From Clostridia bacterium (GTDB lineage: Bacteria; Bacillota; Clostridia; Oscillospirales; Acutalibacteraceae), in contig JAGBSR010000032.1 of the NCBI GenBank assembly GCA_017631745.1, positions 1 through 13,339 on the forward strand: a stretch of DNA of 13,339 nucleotides. Reading direction: 5' to 3'. The position numbers and the translations under genes were made by a program. Numbering within the stretch: the first letter of the stretch is position 1; each line of letters starts with the position of its first letter. The notes under the pieces are model-generated. The model had not been told where the DNA came from, did no database searches, and saw only the letters and a list, made by a program, of their open reading frames with translations. Of this stretch, positions 1 to 6,743 are shown one piece after another.

Positions 1-253
1 ACTCATCGCCAACGCTGTCTTTACTGTGCTTTACAGCTATCTTTTTCACCATTGCCGACGCATCCGCCTTATCAAGCACATAACCCTTGTGCTCAGCTCT
101 GATTGATTTGCCTGCCGCACGAAGAAGCGCAATGTCGGCAACAATAATCTGTCTTGTAACTCCGAATTCCTCTGCAAGGCTGTTTGCACTCACAGGTGTC
201 CGCGAATTTTCAAGTTTATCTATTATGAGAGTTCTTCTCTTTTCACCTGTCAT
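1..253 (-). CDS. niaR: NiaR niacin-responsive transcriptional repressor (partial, N-terminal 84 residues)
   Basis: The reading frame starts at ATG 253-251 and runs off the window. The visible 84 residues begin MTGEKRRTLIIDKLEN and hold a winged helix-turn-helix of the HTH_11 type (about residues 6-60; LAEEFGVTRQIIVADIALLRAAG is the recognition region) followed by KGYVL, a signature of the NiaR/YrxA group. After residue 68 the sequence KKIAVKHSKDSVGDE matches the start of the 3H ligand-binding domain, whose first conserved His would be residue 75. NiaR family proteins bind nicotinic acid and repress niacin uptake and NAD-synthesis genes. The ribosome binding site GGAGA lies at 261-265, 7 bases before the ATG. 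It is divergent from a nicotinamidase gene, which supports the call. The rest of the 3H domain is outside the window. Identification is by recognised sequence pattern, not by a search. Confidence 0.88.
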   Translation of the reverse strand, partial: MTGEKRRTLIIDKLENSRTPVSANSLAEEFGVTRQIIVADIALLRAAGKSIRAEHKGYVLDKADASAMVKKIAVKHSKDSVGDE

Positions 254-283
254 ATTTATATCTCCGTTTTATTATTTCAGTTT

Positions 284-312
284 ATTATAACATCAAAAAA
301 CTATAAAAACAA
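284..312 (-). promoter_or_regulatory. Predicted sigma-A promoter of niaR
   Basis: On the minus strand a -35 box TTGTTT (307-312) is separated by 17 bases from a perfect -10 box TATAAT (284-289). Transcription would begin near 277, about 24 bases before the niaR start. Its -35 lies only 11 bases from the -35 of the divergent pncA promoter, so one regulator bound here could affect both. Confidence 0.65.
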
Positions 313-323
313 GAAAAAAGTTA

Positions 324-351
324 TTGACAAATAAAAAATCCTCACTATAAT
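324..351 (+). promoter_or_regulatory. Strong sigma-A promoter of pncA
   Basis: A consensus -35 box TTGACA (324-329) and a consensus -10 box TATAAT (346-351) are 16 bases apart. Both hexamers are perfect, so unregulated expression should be strong, which fits the presence of a repressor site directly downstream. Confidence 0.8.
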
Positions 352-376
352 GTGTATATACATATAAATATACATT
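349..376. promoter_or_regulatory. Imperfect palindrome over the pncA start site; candidate NiaR operator
   Basis: The outer arms AATGT(G)TATA (349-358) and TATACATT (369-376) are inverted copies. The inner segment 353-362, TGTATATACA, is a perfect palindrome in itself. The site overlaps the end of the -10 box and the expected transcription start, a typical position for repression. The divergent gene is niaR, so NiaR is the natural candidate. I did not compare it with a published NiaR motif, and the region is very AT-rich, so the assignment is inference. Confidence 0.45.
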
Positions 377-392
377 TAAGGAGTTTTGTAAA

Positions 393-938
393 ATGGAAAA
401 GAAATATGCAGTTTTAGTTGTTGATATGCTCAATGATTTTGTAACAGGCGCTCTCAAGTGTGACAGAGGTCTCGCTATCGTACCCAAAACAAAAGAGCTG
501 CTTGCAGGTTGCCGTGAAAAAGGTGTGCCTGTTATCTTCTGCAACGATGCTCATCTCAAAGACATTGACCACGAGCTTAAATTCTGGGGCGACCATGCAC
601 TTGCAGGTACAAAGGGTGCTGAAGTTATCCCCGAGCTTGATCTTTGCGATAAGGACTATGTTGTACCCAAGCGCCGTTACAGCGGCTTCTTTATGACCGA
701 CCTTCATCTGCTTTTACAGGAGCTCGGCATAAACACTGTTATTATGACAGGCCTTCACGCTCATATGTGTGTACGCCACACCTCAGCAGACGCTTATCAG
801 TACGGCTATGATATTGTTGTAGCAAAAGACGCTACCGATTCTTTCACAGAAGAAGACTACAACTACGGCATCAAGTACTTAAAAGAAACCTATGGCGCCG
901 AAATTTCAGATGTAGATACAATCCTCGCCACAATCTGA
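393..938 (+). CDS. pncA: Nicotinamidase-type cysteine hydrolase (isochorismatase family)
   Basis: A 181-residue isochorismatase-fold hydrolase, the usual size of short bacterial PncA enzymes. The catalytic triad is recognisable: D11 in VVDMLNDF, K93 in VVPKRRYSGF, and nucleophile C126 in GLHAHMCVRHT. Residues D52, H54, H60 and H68 (NDAHLKDIDH and WGDHALAGTKGA) match the spacing of the PncA metal site, Asp-x-His-x5-His plus a later His. This favours nicotinamide deamidation to nicotinate over other family reactions. Nicotinate would feed NAD salvage. The ribosome binding site AAGGAG (378-383) is 9 bases from the ATG. The gene stands alone between a perfect promoter and a strong terminator, and is divergent from niaR. 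A close relative acting on another amide cannot be excluded from sequence alone. Confidence 0.85.
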   Translation: MEKKYAVLVVDMLNDFVTGALKCDRGLAIVPKTKELLAGCREKGVPVIFCNDAHLKDIDHELKFWGDHALAGTKGAEVIPELDLCDKDYVVPKRRYSGFFMTDLHLLLQELGINTVIMTGLHAHMCVRHTSADAYQYGYDIVVAKDATDSFTEEDYNYGIKYLKETYGAEISDVDTILATI

Positions 939-957
939 CAGATAAGCAAACATCAAA

Positions 958-990
958 ACAGCACCCCAAACGGGGTGCTGTAATTTTTTT
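958..990 (+). terminator. Intrinsic terminator of pncA
   Basis: A perfect 10-bp stem (958-967 with 972-981, ACAGCACCCC and its complement) closes an AAAC loop and is followed by AATTTTTTT. The convergent permease gene ends at 998. On the minus strand only about four U residues follow the stem, so it may be weakly bidirectional. Confidence 0.92.
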
Positions 991-997
991 ATCTCTG

Positions 998-2452
998 TTA
1001 GTGGATGAAGAGTGAAAGAACAACAAGAATTGCTGAGCCGAATGCGGGAATAAGAATTGAACCGATTGACCAGGTCTTGAGGCTTGTCTTTATATCCATA
1101 CCTGAGAAGTTTGTAACAACGTGGAAGTATGAGTCGTTGAGATAGCTGGGGCACATTGTTGTAAGACAAAGTGCAAGAGCACAAAGATAGGGGTTGATAC
1201 CGAGAGTTGCGAGCATAGGACCGATAATAGCCGAGCCTGTAATCATAGCTGTGGTACCTGAGCCCTGAGGGAATCTCATAATAACACCGATGATGATGGG
1301 AATGAGAATTGCGGGTACGCCTGCATCAACAATCCAGTTAGCCATAATGCCTGCTGCACCTGTTGCATTGATAACTGCGCCGAGAGCACCGCCTGCTGCT
1401 GTAATAAATACGATAGGACCTGCATCACGGCAAGCTTCCTGCATCATATCAACACAGGTCTTTTTGTCATATGTACGGCAAAGAAGGAATGCACCCATGC
1501 AAAGTGAAACAAAGAGAGCGATTACGGGCTGACCGAGGAATGTGAAAATGCTTGCAACTGTTGTGCCTGCAAGTGAATCAATCTGGCCAACAAGAGTGTT
1601 AGCGAAGATAAGAGCGATGGGCACGAGAAGTGTTGCAAATGAAAGGAATGCGCTCGGGAGCTTTTCTGAAGCAAGAAGATCAGCGAAGTCGCTTGTTACA
1701 AGCTGTTCGTTGTTGTCGTGCTTTTCGTGTATTCTGTCAAGGACCTTAAGCTGTTCGGGAGTGTATTTGCTTCTGTCAATTTCGTAAGGCACGATAAGAT
1801 TCGGGTACTTCTTGCCGAAGTATCTGAAAAGGAAAACTGAGAAAATGAACAGAGGAACCGAGAAAGCAATACCGGCAAGTATGTATAAGCCGAGATCAAT
1901 TGCTGCACCGTGTTCATTGAAAGTTGAAACAACTGCAAGAGGGCCGGGTGTGGGAGGCACGATGAAGTGAGTGATATAAAGACCCATACCAAGAATACCG
2001 CCGAGACCTACCATTGATCTCTTTGTAAGACGTGAGAATTCCTTAGCGAGTGATGAAAGAATAACGAAGCCTGAGTCACAGAATACGGGAATTGAAACAA
2101 CAAAACCTGTAAGGCCGAGAACAACGTCGCAATTCTTAACGCCAACGAGCTTGAGGATTGTAAGAGCCATACGCTTAGCTGCACCGCTCTTTTCAAGGAA
2201 TATACCCATTATACAGCCGAAGCCGATAACAACACCGATTGATGCCATTGTGTTACCGAAGCCCTTAGTTACTGTGCTAACACAGCCTGTCAGGGTATCG
2301 ACCACTGAACCTTCAGGGCCGAAGGGCATAGCTAAAACAGCAATAATGATAGCTGAAATAATGAGTGAAGGGAATGCGTGCATTTTAGTGAAGATGATAA
2401 GCAGCATCATTACAACGATACCGATTGCCATCGCCAATACGGGATGAAGCAT
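998..2452 (-). CDS. GntP-family gluconate/organic acid:H+ symporter
   Basis: A 484-residue, very hydrophobic protein with about 12-14 membrane segments, the normal size for GntP permeases. Family signatures include IPVFCDSGFVIL (about 121-132), HFIVPPTPGPL (162-172), and the C-terminal run RFPQGSGTTAMITGSAIIGPML. A polar loop at about 215-262 splits the two membrane halves. The family imports gluconate, and members carry related hydroxy acids such as glycerate or D-serine; the substrate here is not readable from sequence. The start is ATG 2452-2450 with AGGAGG at 2460-2465. No sugar-acid kinase or dehydratase lies beside it. It is convergent with pncA, and its promoter shares a 12-base element with the pncA operator candidate, which raises the possibility of co-regulation. 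Confidence 0.88.
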   Translation of the reverse strand: MLHPVLAMAIGIVVMMLLIIFTKMHAFPSLIISAIIIAVLAMPFGPEGSVVDTLTGCVSTVTKGFGNTMASIGVVIGFGCIMGIFLEKSGAAKRMALTILKLVGVKNCDVVLGLTGFVVSIPVFCDSGFVILSSLAKEFSRLTKRSMVGLGGILGMGLYITHFIVPPTPGPLAVVSTFNEHGAAIDLGLYILAGIAFSVPLFIFSVFLFRYFGKKYPNLIVPYEIDRSKYTPEQLKVLDRIHEKHDNNEQLVTSDFADLLASEKLPSAFLSFATLLVPIALIFANTLVGQIDSLAGTTVASIFTFLGQPVIALFVSLCMGAFLLCRTYDKKTCVDMMQEACRDAGPIVFITAAGGALGAVINATGAAGIMANWIVDAGVPAILIPIIIGVIMRFPQGSGTTAMITGSAIIGPMLATLGINPYLCALALCLTTMCPSYLNDSYFHVVTNFSGMDIKTSLKTWSIGSILIPAFGSAILVVLSLFIH

Positions 2453-2486
2453 ATTATTTCCTCCTGATTTTTTATATTACTTTGTT

Positions 2487-2498
2487 TAAATATACATT
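2487..2498. promoter_or_regulatory. 12-base element TAAATATACATT shared with the pncA operator candidate
   Basis: TAAATATACATT at 2487-2498 is identical to 365-376 in front of pncA. In both places it lies at the -10 or start-site region of the promoter. It may be a half-operator for NiaR or another regulator. The low base complexity makes a chance match possible. Confidence 0.3.
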
Positions 2499-2518
2499 AT
2501 TTTCTTGCTTTTTGTCAA
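2489..2518 (-). promoter_or_regulatory. Predicted promoter of the GntP-family permease gene
   Basis: On the minus strand TTGACA (2513-2518) is followed after 18 bases by TATATT (2489-2494). The start site would be about 30 bases upstream of the coding region, leaving a short leader with no room for a riboswitch. Confidence 0.55.
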
Positions 2519-2530
2519 CCTTTTGTCAAC
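2510..2530. repeat. Tandem direct repeat TTTTGTCAAC, 11-base period
   Basis: TTTTGTCAAC occurs at 2510-2519 and again at 2521-2530, one base apart. On the minus strand this gives two TTGACA boxes, the inner of which is the likely -35 of the permease promoter. The spacing is about one helical turn, so it could be a regulator site or simply a duplicated -35. Confidence 0.5.
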
Positions 2531-2577
2531 AAATGTTTCCCATAAAGCAAAAATTTATTAAAATTCATTAATATCTC

Positions 2578-2606
2578 AAAAACGTTGCAACATTTTCAAT
2601 TTGCAA
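2578..2606 (-). terminator. Weak possible terminator after the secreted hydrolase
   Basis: On the minus strand TTGCAA (2601-2606) can pair with TTGCAA (2585-2590) across a 10-base loop, followed by CG and five U residues (2578-2582). The six-pair stem has little GC, so this is a weak candidate. It is the only one between the hydrolase and the permease gene. Confidence 0.25.
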
Positions 2607-3621
2607 TAGCTTTTATTATATCAACAAAAGCCTCTTTTATTATTTCAATAATACCGTGAAGGATATCGAGAAGCGTTCTTCTCTTCTCCCCTTCCTGCTC
2701 CTGCTGAGTCTCTTTGCTCTGGCAGGACAACCAGTATATAAGTCCCTCAGGATATGTCATTATCACGGATTTGCCGTTGCCGTCTTTTACCATCATACCT
2801 TTCTGCGGTCGGTTGTCATCCATAAACAAATCGTGACAAGCCGCATCCCAGGTATTATGTATATCCTTTGATCCGTCTGCCATTTTGACTGTGTAGTCAG
2901 AATTGTAGATTGTATCAAAGGTAGATATACGGCAGGCAGATTTGCAGTTTGAAATGCTCATAAGATACTGCCAGTTGGAATTGACTGTTACAGAGTTAAG
3001 AGAAGCATAATCGTCATTCTTGCACCAGAAAAACCAGATGGGCATATCGATAAGATTGTTAAGATCTGAATTTGAGGGTGCATAAACAGGAGACAGCGGA
3101 AAGGCTGCAGCAAAAAACGACGGATAAGTCATAGCCATTCTCAATGTCATTTTACCGCCCATAGAATAACCGCCGATATATATTCTGCTTGTGTCAATAT
3201 TATTTATATGCGCCTTGACAAAAGCATCTATGGTCTTCTTAAGGTTTGTTGTGGTACCCTCCCAAGCAAGATCAATAAGACCTGCTGTAGGGTAACGGGG
3301 TAACAGCAGATAAGCTCCGCCCGTATCCTTGAAGCGGCTCTGATATTCCTCGCTTGACCACAGCGCTATACTGCAGTTGTCAAGCTGGTGTCCGGGATAG
3401 TCACCCGATGAGTTACCGTGAAGCCACACTACAAGAGGGTATTTGGTCTTGTCGTTTTTACCTGCAGGTGAATAGTACACATAGTCAAGAGCCGAGTCTC
3501 CGCTTTCAAATTGAGTCTTAAGAGCATCCATACCCTGTTTTTCGCTCACCGCAAAGCCGGACATACAGACACTTGACAGCAATATCAGAATGCATAAAAG
3601 TGTCGCTGTTATTTTCTTCAT
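2596..3621 (-). CDS. Secreted alpha/beta-hydrolase (esterase/PHB-depolymerase-like) with amphipathic C-terminal tail
   Basis: I place the start at ATG 3621-3619 (341 residues), because AGGTG sits 5 bases upstream of it; a GTG at 3627-3625 would overlap that site. Residues 1 to about 24 form a signal peptide (MKK, then a Leu/Ile core, cleavage probably after GFA); there is no lipobox. The hydrolase fold shows LVVWLHGNSSGD (oxyanion region), nucleophile elbow GYSMG with Ser153, a likely acid in CKNDDYA (about 200-206), and His263 in AACHDLF. Secreted carboxylic esterases and feruloyl- or depolymerase-like proteins have this layout; the substrate is unknown. After about residue 305 a charged linker (KETQQEQEGEKRR) leads to an amphipathic helix, IIEIIKEAFVDIIKAIAN. 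The gene follows trkH by 29 bases with no terminator between, so it may be co-transcribed with it. Confidence 0.75.
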   Translation of the reverse strand: MKKITATLLCILILLSSVCMSGFAVSEKQGMDALKTQFESGDSALDYVYYSPAGKNDKTKYPLVVWLHGNSSGDYPGHQLDNCSIALWSSEEYQSRFKDTGGAYLLLPRYPTAGLIDLAWEGTTTNLKKTIDAFVKAHINNIDTSRIYIGGYSMGGKMTLRMAMTYPSFFAAAFPLSPVYAPSNSDLNNLIDMPIWFFWCKNDDYASLNSVTVNSNWQYLMSISNCKSACRISTFDTIYNSDYTVKMADGSKDIHNTWDAACHDLFMDDNRPQKGMMVKDGNGKSVIMTYPEGLIYWLSCQSKETQQEQEGEKRRTLLDILHGIIEIIKEAFVDIIKAIAN

Positions 3622-3650
3622 AGTCACACCTACTTTTACTTATATATTTA

Positions 3651-5093
3651 TTACTTCTTGACCCATGTTGAGGGCGAGAAGGTAAGAATAAGCGGGAAGA
3701 TTTCCAATCTGCCCAAAAGCATTGTAAAGGAAAGTATCACCTTTGAAAAAGGCGAATAGAGAGCATAGCTTGATGCAGGACCTGCTGCACCCAAGCCGGG
3801 ACCGATGTTGTTTACGCAGGAAGCCGCAACGGATATGTTGGTCTCAAGATCAAACTTATCAAAGCCCAGCAGGAAAACAACCACACACATAAACAGTGCA
3901 TAAATTGCAAGGTACGCCCCGAGAGAGCTGATTGTCTTTTCGTCCACCCTCTTTCCGTCGAGTCTGATTGTTGCAACAGCTCTCGGATGAAGAAGCTTCT
4001 GAAGCTCACGCTTTATATTTTTAAATAAAAGCACAATTCTCGAAATTTTGAAACCGCCTGCAGTTGATCCTGCACAGCCACCAATAAACATCAGAAGAAG
4101 AATCAATGTTTTGGAATATCCCGGCCACAGATTAAAGTCTGTGGTTGCAAAGCCCGTTGTGGATATAATTGCCGCCACCTGAAAAGCTGCGTGTCTGAGA
4201 CTTTCGGAAACCGTTTCATACAGCGGTGTTATATTGACACAGATAGTAACTATACTGAAAAGTACAATCACACCGTATGTCATAAGCTCTTCGTTTCTGA
4301 TTGCCGACCTGAACTTTCTGATAAGCATAAAGTAATAAAGGTTGAAATTCACACCGAAAAGCAGCATAAATACAGTTATTACCCATTGAATATAGGGTGA
4401 ATATGAGCCGAGGCTGTCAGCCTTTATACCGAAGCCGCCAGTACCTGCTGTGCCGACAGCGTGAATAATACTGTCGTAAAGAGGCATACCGCCTGCGAAA
4501 AGAAATACAAATTCGATAAAAGTCAGTGCAATATAAATGATATAGAGTATTCTTGCAGTCTGTTTCATTTTGGGCACTATTTTACCCACAACAGGACCGG
4601 GAGCCTCTGCTCTGAGAATATGAATGCTTCTGTCGGAAACCGACGGAATAACAGCCATAACAAACACAAGCACACCCATACCGCCGACCCAGTGTGTAAA
4701 GCTTCTCCAGAAAAGAAGACCCTTGCTCATAGCCTCCACATCGGTGAGTATCGAAGCACCCGTGGTGGTAAAGCCGCTGGCCGTTTCGAAGAAAGCATCA
4801 ATGAAAGACGGAATTTCCTTGCTGATATAAAAGGGCAGAGCACCGATAAGGGACATTACAATCCAGGCAAGCGACACAATAACAAAGCCCTCTTTGGCAT
4901 ATATAACCTTACTGCCCGGCTTGAATATCAGCGTCATTGCAAAGCCTGTTACCAAAGCAATGCCAATAGAAACAAGTATCGCACTGCTGCAGCTTTCTTT
5001 ATATATAAGCGCTGTTATCAAGGGCAGAAGCATAAGCGCCGCCTCTATTTTTATAACAGTACCTACAACATACAAAACCATTCTTCTGTTCAT
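3651..5093 (-). CDS. trkH: TrkH/KtrB-family potassium uptake membrane subunit
   Basis: A 480-residue membrane protein with the four pore-loop (M1-P-M2) repeats of the SKT superfamily. The selectivity-filter segments are visible: ETASGFTTTGAS (about 103-114), VGTAGTGGFG (213-222), ISTTGFATT (310-318) and NNIGPGLGAAG (428-438). GGCAGSTAGGFK (338-349) is the conserved TrkH signature. It forms the potassium channel or translocator, gated by the cytosolic TrkA ring. It lies 4 bases downstream of trkA. Its ribosome binding site (TTGAGG) is built from the last codons of trkA, so translation is probably coupled. Only its trkA partner is present here, which supports a Trk/Ktr-type uptake system. Confidence 0.93.
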   Translation of the reverse strand: MNRRMVLYVVGTVIKIEAALMLLPLITALIYKESCSSAILVSIGIALVTGFAMTLIFKPGSKVIYAKEGFVIVSLAWIVMSLIGALPFYISKEIPSFIDAFFETASGFTTTGASILTDVEAMSKGLLFWRSFTHWVGGMGVLVFVMAVIPSVSDRSIHILRAEAPGPVVGKIVPKMKQTARILYIIYIALTFIEFVFLFAGGMPLYDSIIHAVGTAGTGGFGIKADSLGSYSPYIQWVITVFMLLFGVNFNLYYFMLIRKFRSAIRNEELMTYGVIVLFSIVTICVNITPLYETVSESLRHAAFQVAAIISTTGFATTDFNLWPGYSKTLILLLMFIGGCAGSTAGGFKISRIVLLFKNIKRELQKLLHPRAVATIRLDGKRVDEKTISSLGAYLAIYALFMCVVVFLLGFDKFDLETNISVAASCVNNIGPGLGAAGPASSYALYSPFSKVILSFTMLLGRLEIFPLILTFSPSTWVKK

Positions 5094-5097
5094 AAGC

Positions 5098-6462
5098 TTA
5101 CCTCAAAATATCTGAAAGCTGAGTGATACGGGAACGGGCGGAAAGTATGATAACTCTGTCACCCTGCTCAATGCAGTCATCACCCGAAGGAATGATAGTT
5201 TTTTTGTTTGCTCTGGTGATCGCGGCAATAAGCACACCGGATTTAATTTTCAGCTCTTTTATGGGTACGCCGAAAAGACCTGAGCCCTTATTTACCTTGA
5301 ACTCCATAGCCTCAACCTTGCCGTCCATAATTTTATAAAGGGACTCTATGCTGTCGTTGTCGATAGAGTTTTCAAGAGCTCTTGTGTATCTGAGAATAAT
5401 ATCAGAAGTGATTGACTTTGTGGATACGATGCAGTCAAGGCCTAATTTTTCTGCCATCTTAACCATTTCATCACGGTTAACCTTCGAAATAACCTTAGGC
5501 ACATTCTGATTTGAAGCAAAGATAGAAATAAGGATATTCTCTTCGTCCATACCTGTCAGAGCCACAAAGGCATCAAGAGAGCGAAGTCCCTCTTCCAGAA
5601 GAAGCTCCTGCTGTGAGCCGTCACCGTTTATGAGCACAGCCTTCGGCACGAGGTCTGAAAGTTCTTCACAGCGCTCGGTGCTTTTCTCGATAATTTTCAC
5701 CTCGTTACCAGAAGACAAAAGCATCTTCGCAAGGTAGTAAGCTGTCTTACTGCCGCCGAGAATCATTACACTTCTCGCCTGCTTTGTGATTATGCCCAGA
5801 CCCTTGAGAAGCTTCTGCATATCGCCGGGAGTTGCCGCAACAGAGATAATATCGCCCTCAGACAGCTCAAAGCTGCCGTCAGGGATGATAACCTCACCGT
5901 TTCTCAGGACGGCACCGATAAGAAATTCCACATTCTGCTTTTCACGCAGCTTGCTGAGCTTCTTACCGCACAAGGGAGAATCAGCCTTAAGCTTCATCTC
6001 TATAATTTCAAGGCTTCTCTTGGCAAAATATTCTGCCTTGAAGGCCGAGGGTATTTTAAGTATATTGTAAAGTTCCTGAGCAACGAGGAGCTCGGGATTT
6101 ACAGACATTGACAAATCAAGATGCTGACGCATAAAGCCTATTGAATGATCGTTATACTCGGGGTTTCTTATTCTTGCAACGGTATGCTTCGCACCCATCT
6201 TTTTAGCAAGAAAGCAAGAGAGCATATTCATCTCATCCGAGTCCGTGAAAGAAACAAAAAGCTCAGCCTTTTCAACGCCCGCCTCCTGCAAGGTCTCGCA
6301 GTCGGCACAGTTGCCGCAAACACCTATAACATCATAAATGTTAGTTACCTCTGTTATTATATCTGGGTTCTTGTCGATAACCGTTACATCGTGGCCCTCC
6401 TTAACCAGGGTTGATATTACGGCAAGTCCTATTTTTCCTACACCTGATATTATAATATCCAT
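5098..6462 (-). CDS. trkA: TrkA potassium uptake regulatory subunit (two RCK domains)
   Basis: A 454-residue cytosolic protein with duplicated TrkA_N plus TrkA_C (RCK) units. The first Rossmann fold starts MDIIISGVGKIGLAV, with GxGxxG at 7-12 and acidic D30 for NAD(H) binding; GNCAD (50-54) is also typical. The second fold begins near 231, SVMILGGSKTAYYLAK. Its glycine motif is changed to GGSKTA (236-241), so nucleotide binding may differ between halves. TrkA_C-like segments lie at about 140-220 and 375-454. The protein gates TrkH in response to nucleotides. The start is ATG 6462-6460 with AGGAG upstream at 6470-6474. It is the first gene of the trkA-trkH unit. Confidence 0.93.
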   Translation of the reverse strand: MDIIISGVGKIGLAVISTLVKEGHDVTVIDKNPDIITEVTNIYDVIGVCGNCADCETLQEAGVEKAELFVSFTDSDEMNMLSCFLAKKMGAKHTVARIRNPEYNDHSIGFMRQHLDLSMSVNPELLVAQELYNILKIPSAFKAEYFAKRSLEIIEMKLKADSPLCGKKLSKLREKQNVEFLIGAVLRNGEVIIPDGSFELSEGDIISVAATPGDMQKLLKGLGIITKQARSVMILGGSKTAYYLAKMLLSSGNEVKIIEKSTERCEELSDLVPKAVLINGDGSQQELLLEEGLRSLDAFVALTGMDEENILISIFASNQNVPKVISKVNRDEMVKMAEKLGLDCIVSTKSITSDIILRYTRALENSIDNDSIESLYKIMDGKVEAMEFKVNKGSGLFGVPIKELKIKSGVLIAAITRANKKTIIPSGDDCIEQGDRVIILSARSRITQLSDILR

Positions 6463-6498
6463 ATTAGTTCTCCTGAAAAATCATTTGGATTTTTATAT

Positions 6499-6527
6499 AT
6501 TGTACCACATCTCTTTGTAACTATCAA
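6499..6527 (-). promoter_or_regulatory. Predicted sigma-A promoter of trkA-trkH
   Basis: On the minus strand TTGATA (6522-6527) and TACAAT (6499-6504) are 17 bases apart. The leader would be only about 30 bases, so there is no room for a c-di-AMP riboswitch of the kind found before some potassium transporter genes. Confidence 0.7.
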
Positions 6528-6570
6528 GTAAATTATTTATACCGCCAACAGCTCATACCTGCAGGCAACG

Positions 6571-6599
6571 AAAAAAGCAGAACCAAACGGCTCTGCTTT
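6571..6599 (-). terminator. Intrinsic terminator of the 32-residue peptide gene
   Basis: On the minus strand, arms 6589-6599 and 6574-6584 form an 11-pair stem (one G-U) around a four-base loop, followed directly by a U6 run (6571-6576). On the plus strand one pair becomes an A-C mismatch and there is no long U run, so it is directed to the minus-strand transcript. It separates the peptide gene from the trkA promoter. Confidence 0.88.
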
Positions 6600-6612
6600 A
6601 ATATTCGTTTAA

Positions 6613-6711
6613 TTATTCAGCATCCTGCTGGGGGATAAGACCCTTGATGAAGTCGATGATGAGCTTAATGATAGCTTCGATCTTATCGAGTACTTCCTTT
6701 GCGATATCCAT
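6613..6711 (-). CDS. Small amphipathic helical peptide, 32 residues, unknown function
   Basis: ATG at 6711-6709, stop TAA at 6615-6613. The peptide begins MDIAKEVLDKIEA, continues IIKLIIDFIKGLI (14-26), and ends PQQDAE. Charged residues at 2, 5, 6, 9, 12, 16, 20 and 23 fall on one helix face; Ile, Leu, Val and Phe fill the other. Residues 2-26 should therefore form one amphipathic helix, with net charge about -3. There is no signal peptide, Cys residue or leader-peptidase motif. AAAGGAGG lies 7 bases upstream, with a near-consensus promoter before it and a terminator after it, so this is a complete single-gene unit of about 165 bases. The layout recalls leaderless amphipathic peptides such as staphylococcal delta-toxin and other phenol-soluble modulins, but that is only a physical resemblance. 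Alternatives are a membrane-associated regulator, a type I toxin or a surface peptide. Confidence 0.75.
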   Translation of the reverse strand: MDIAKEVLDKIEAIIKLIIDFIKGLIPQQDAE

Positions 6712-6718
6712 GACGGTA

Positions 6719-6726
6719 CCTCCTTT
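6719..6726 (-). promoter_or_regulatory. Ribosome binding site that identifies the small peptide gene
   Basis: AAAGGAGG on the minus strand, 7 bases before the ATG. This near-full anti-Shine-Dalgarno match is the best in the window and is strong evidence that the 32-codon frame is translated. Confidence 0.88.
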
Positions 6727-6743
6727 ATCAATAATATATCTAT

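Noticed and set aside
87..290. 67-codon plus-strand frame opposite niaR
   Set aside because: It is antisense to the well-supported helix-turn-helix coding region and has no ribosome binding site.
3621..3627. GTG at 3627-3625 as the start of the secreted hydrolase
   Set aside because: The only Shine-Dalgarno-like sequence (AGGTG) overlaps this codon, whereas it is correctly spaced for the ATG at 3621, which also begins a standard MKK signal peptide.
4461..5126. 221-codon open frame on the plus strand, antisense to trkH
   Set aside because: It is the mirror of a clear, conserved trkH gene. It has no ribosome binding site, its product is a Lys/Asn/His-rich string without domain features, and such frames arise from codon bias on the opposite strand.
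6463..6570. Possible c-di-AMP riboswitch upstream of trkA
   Set aside because: The predicted promoter leaves a leader of only about 30 bases, with no room for the aptamer, and no conserved folding was seen.
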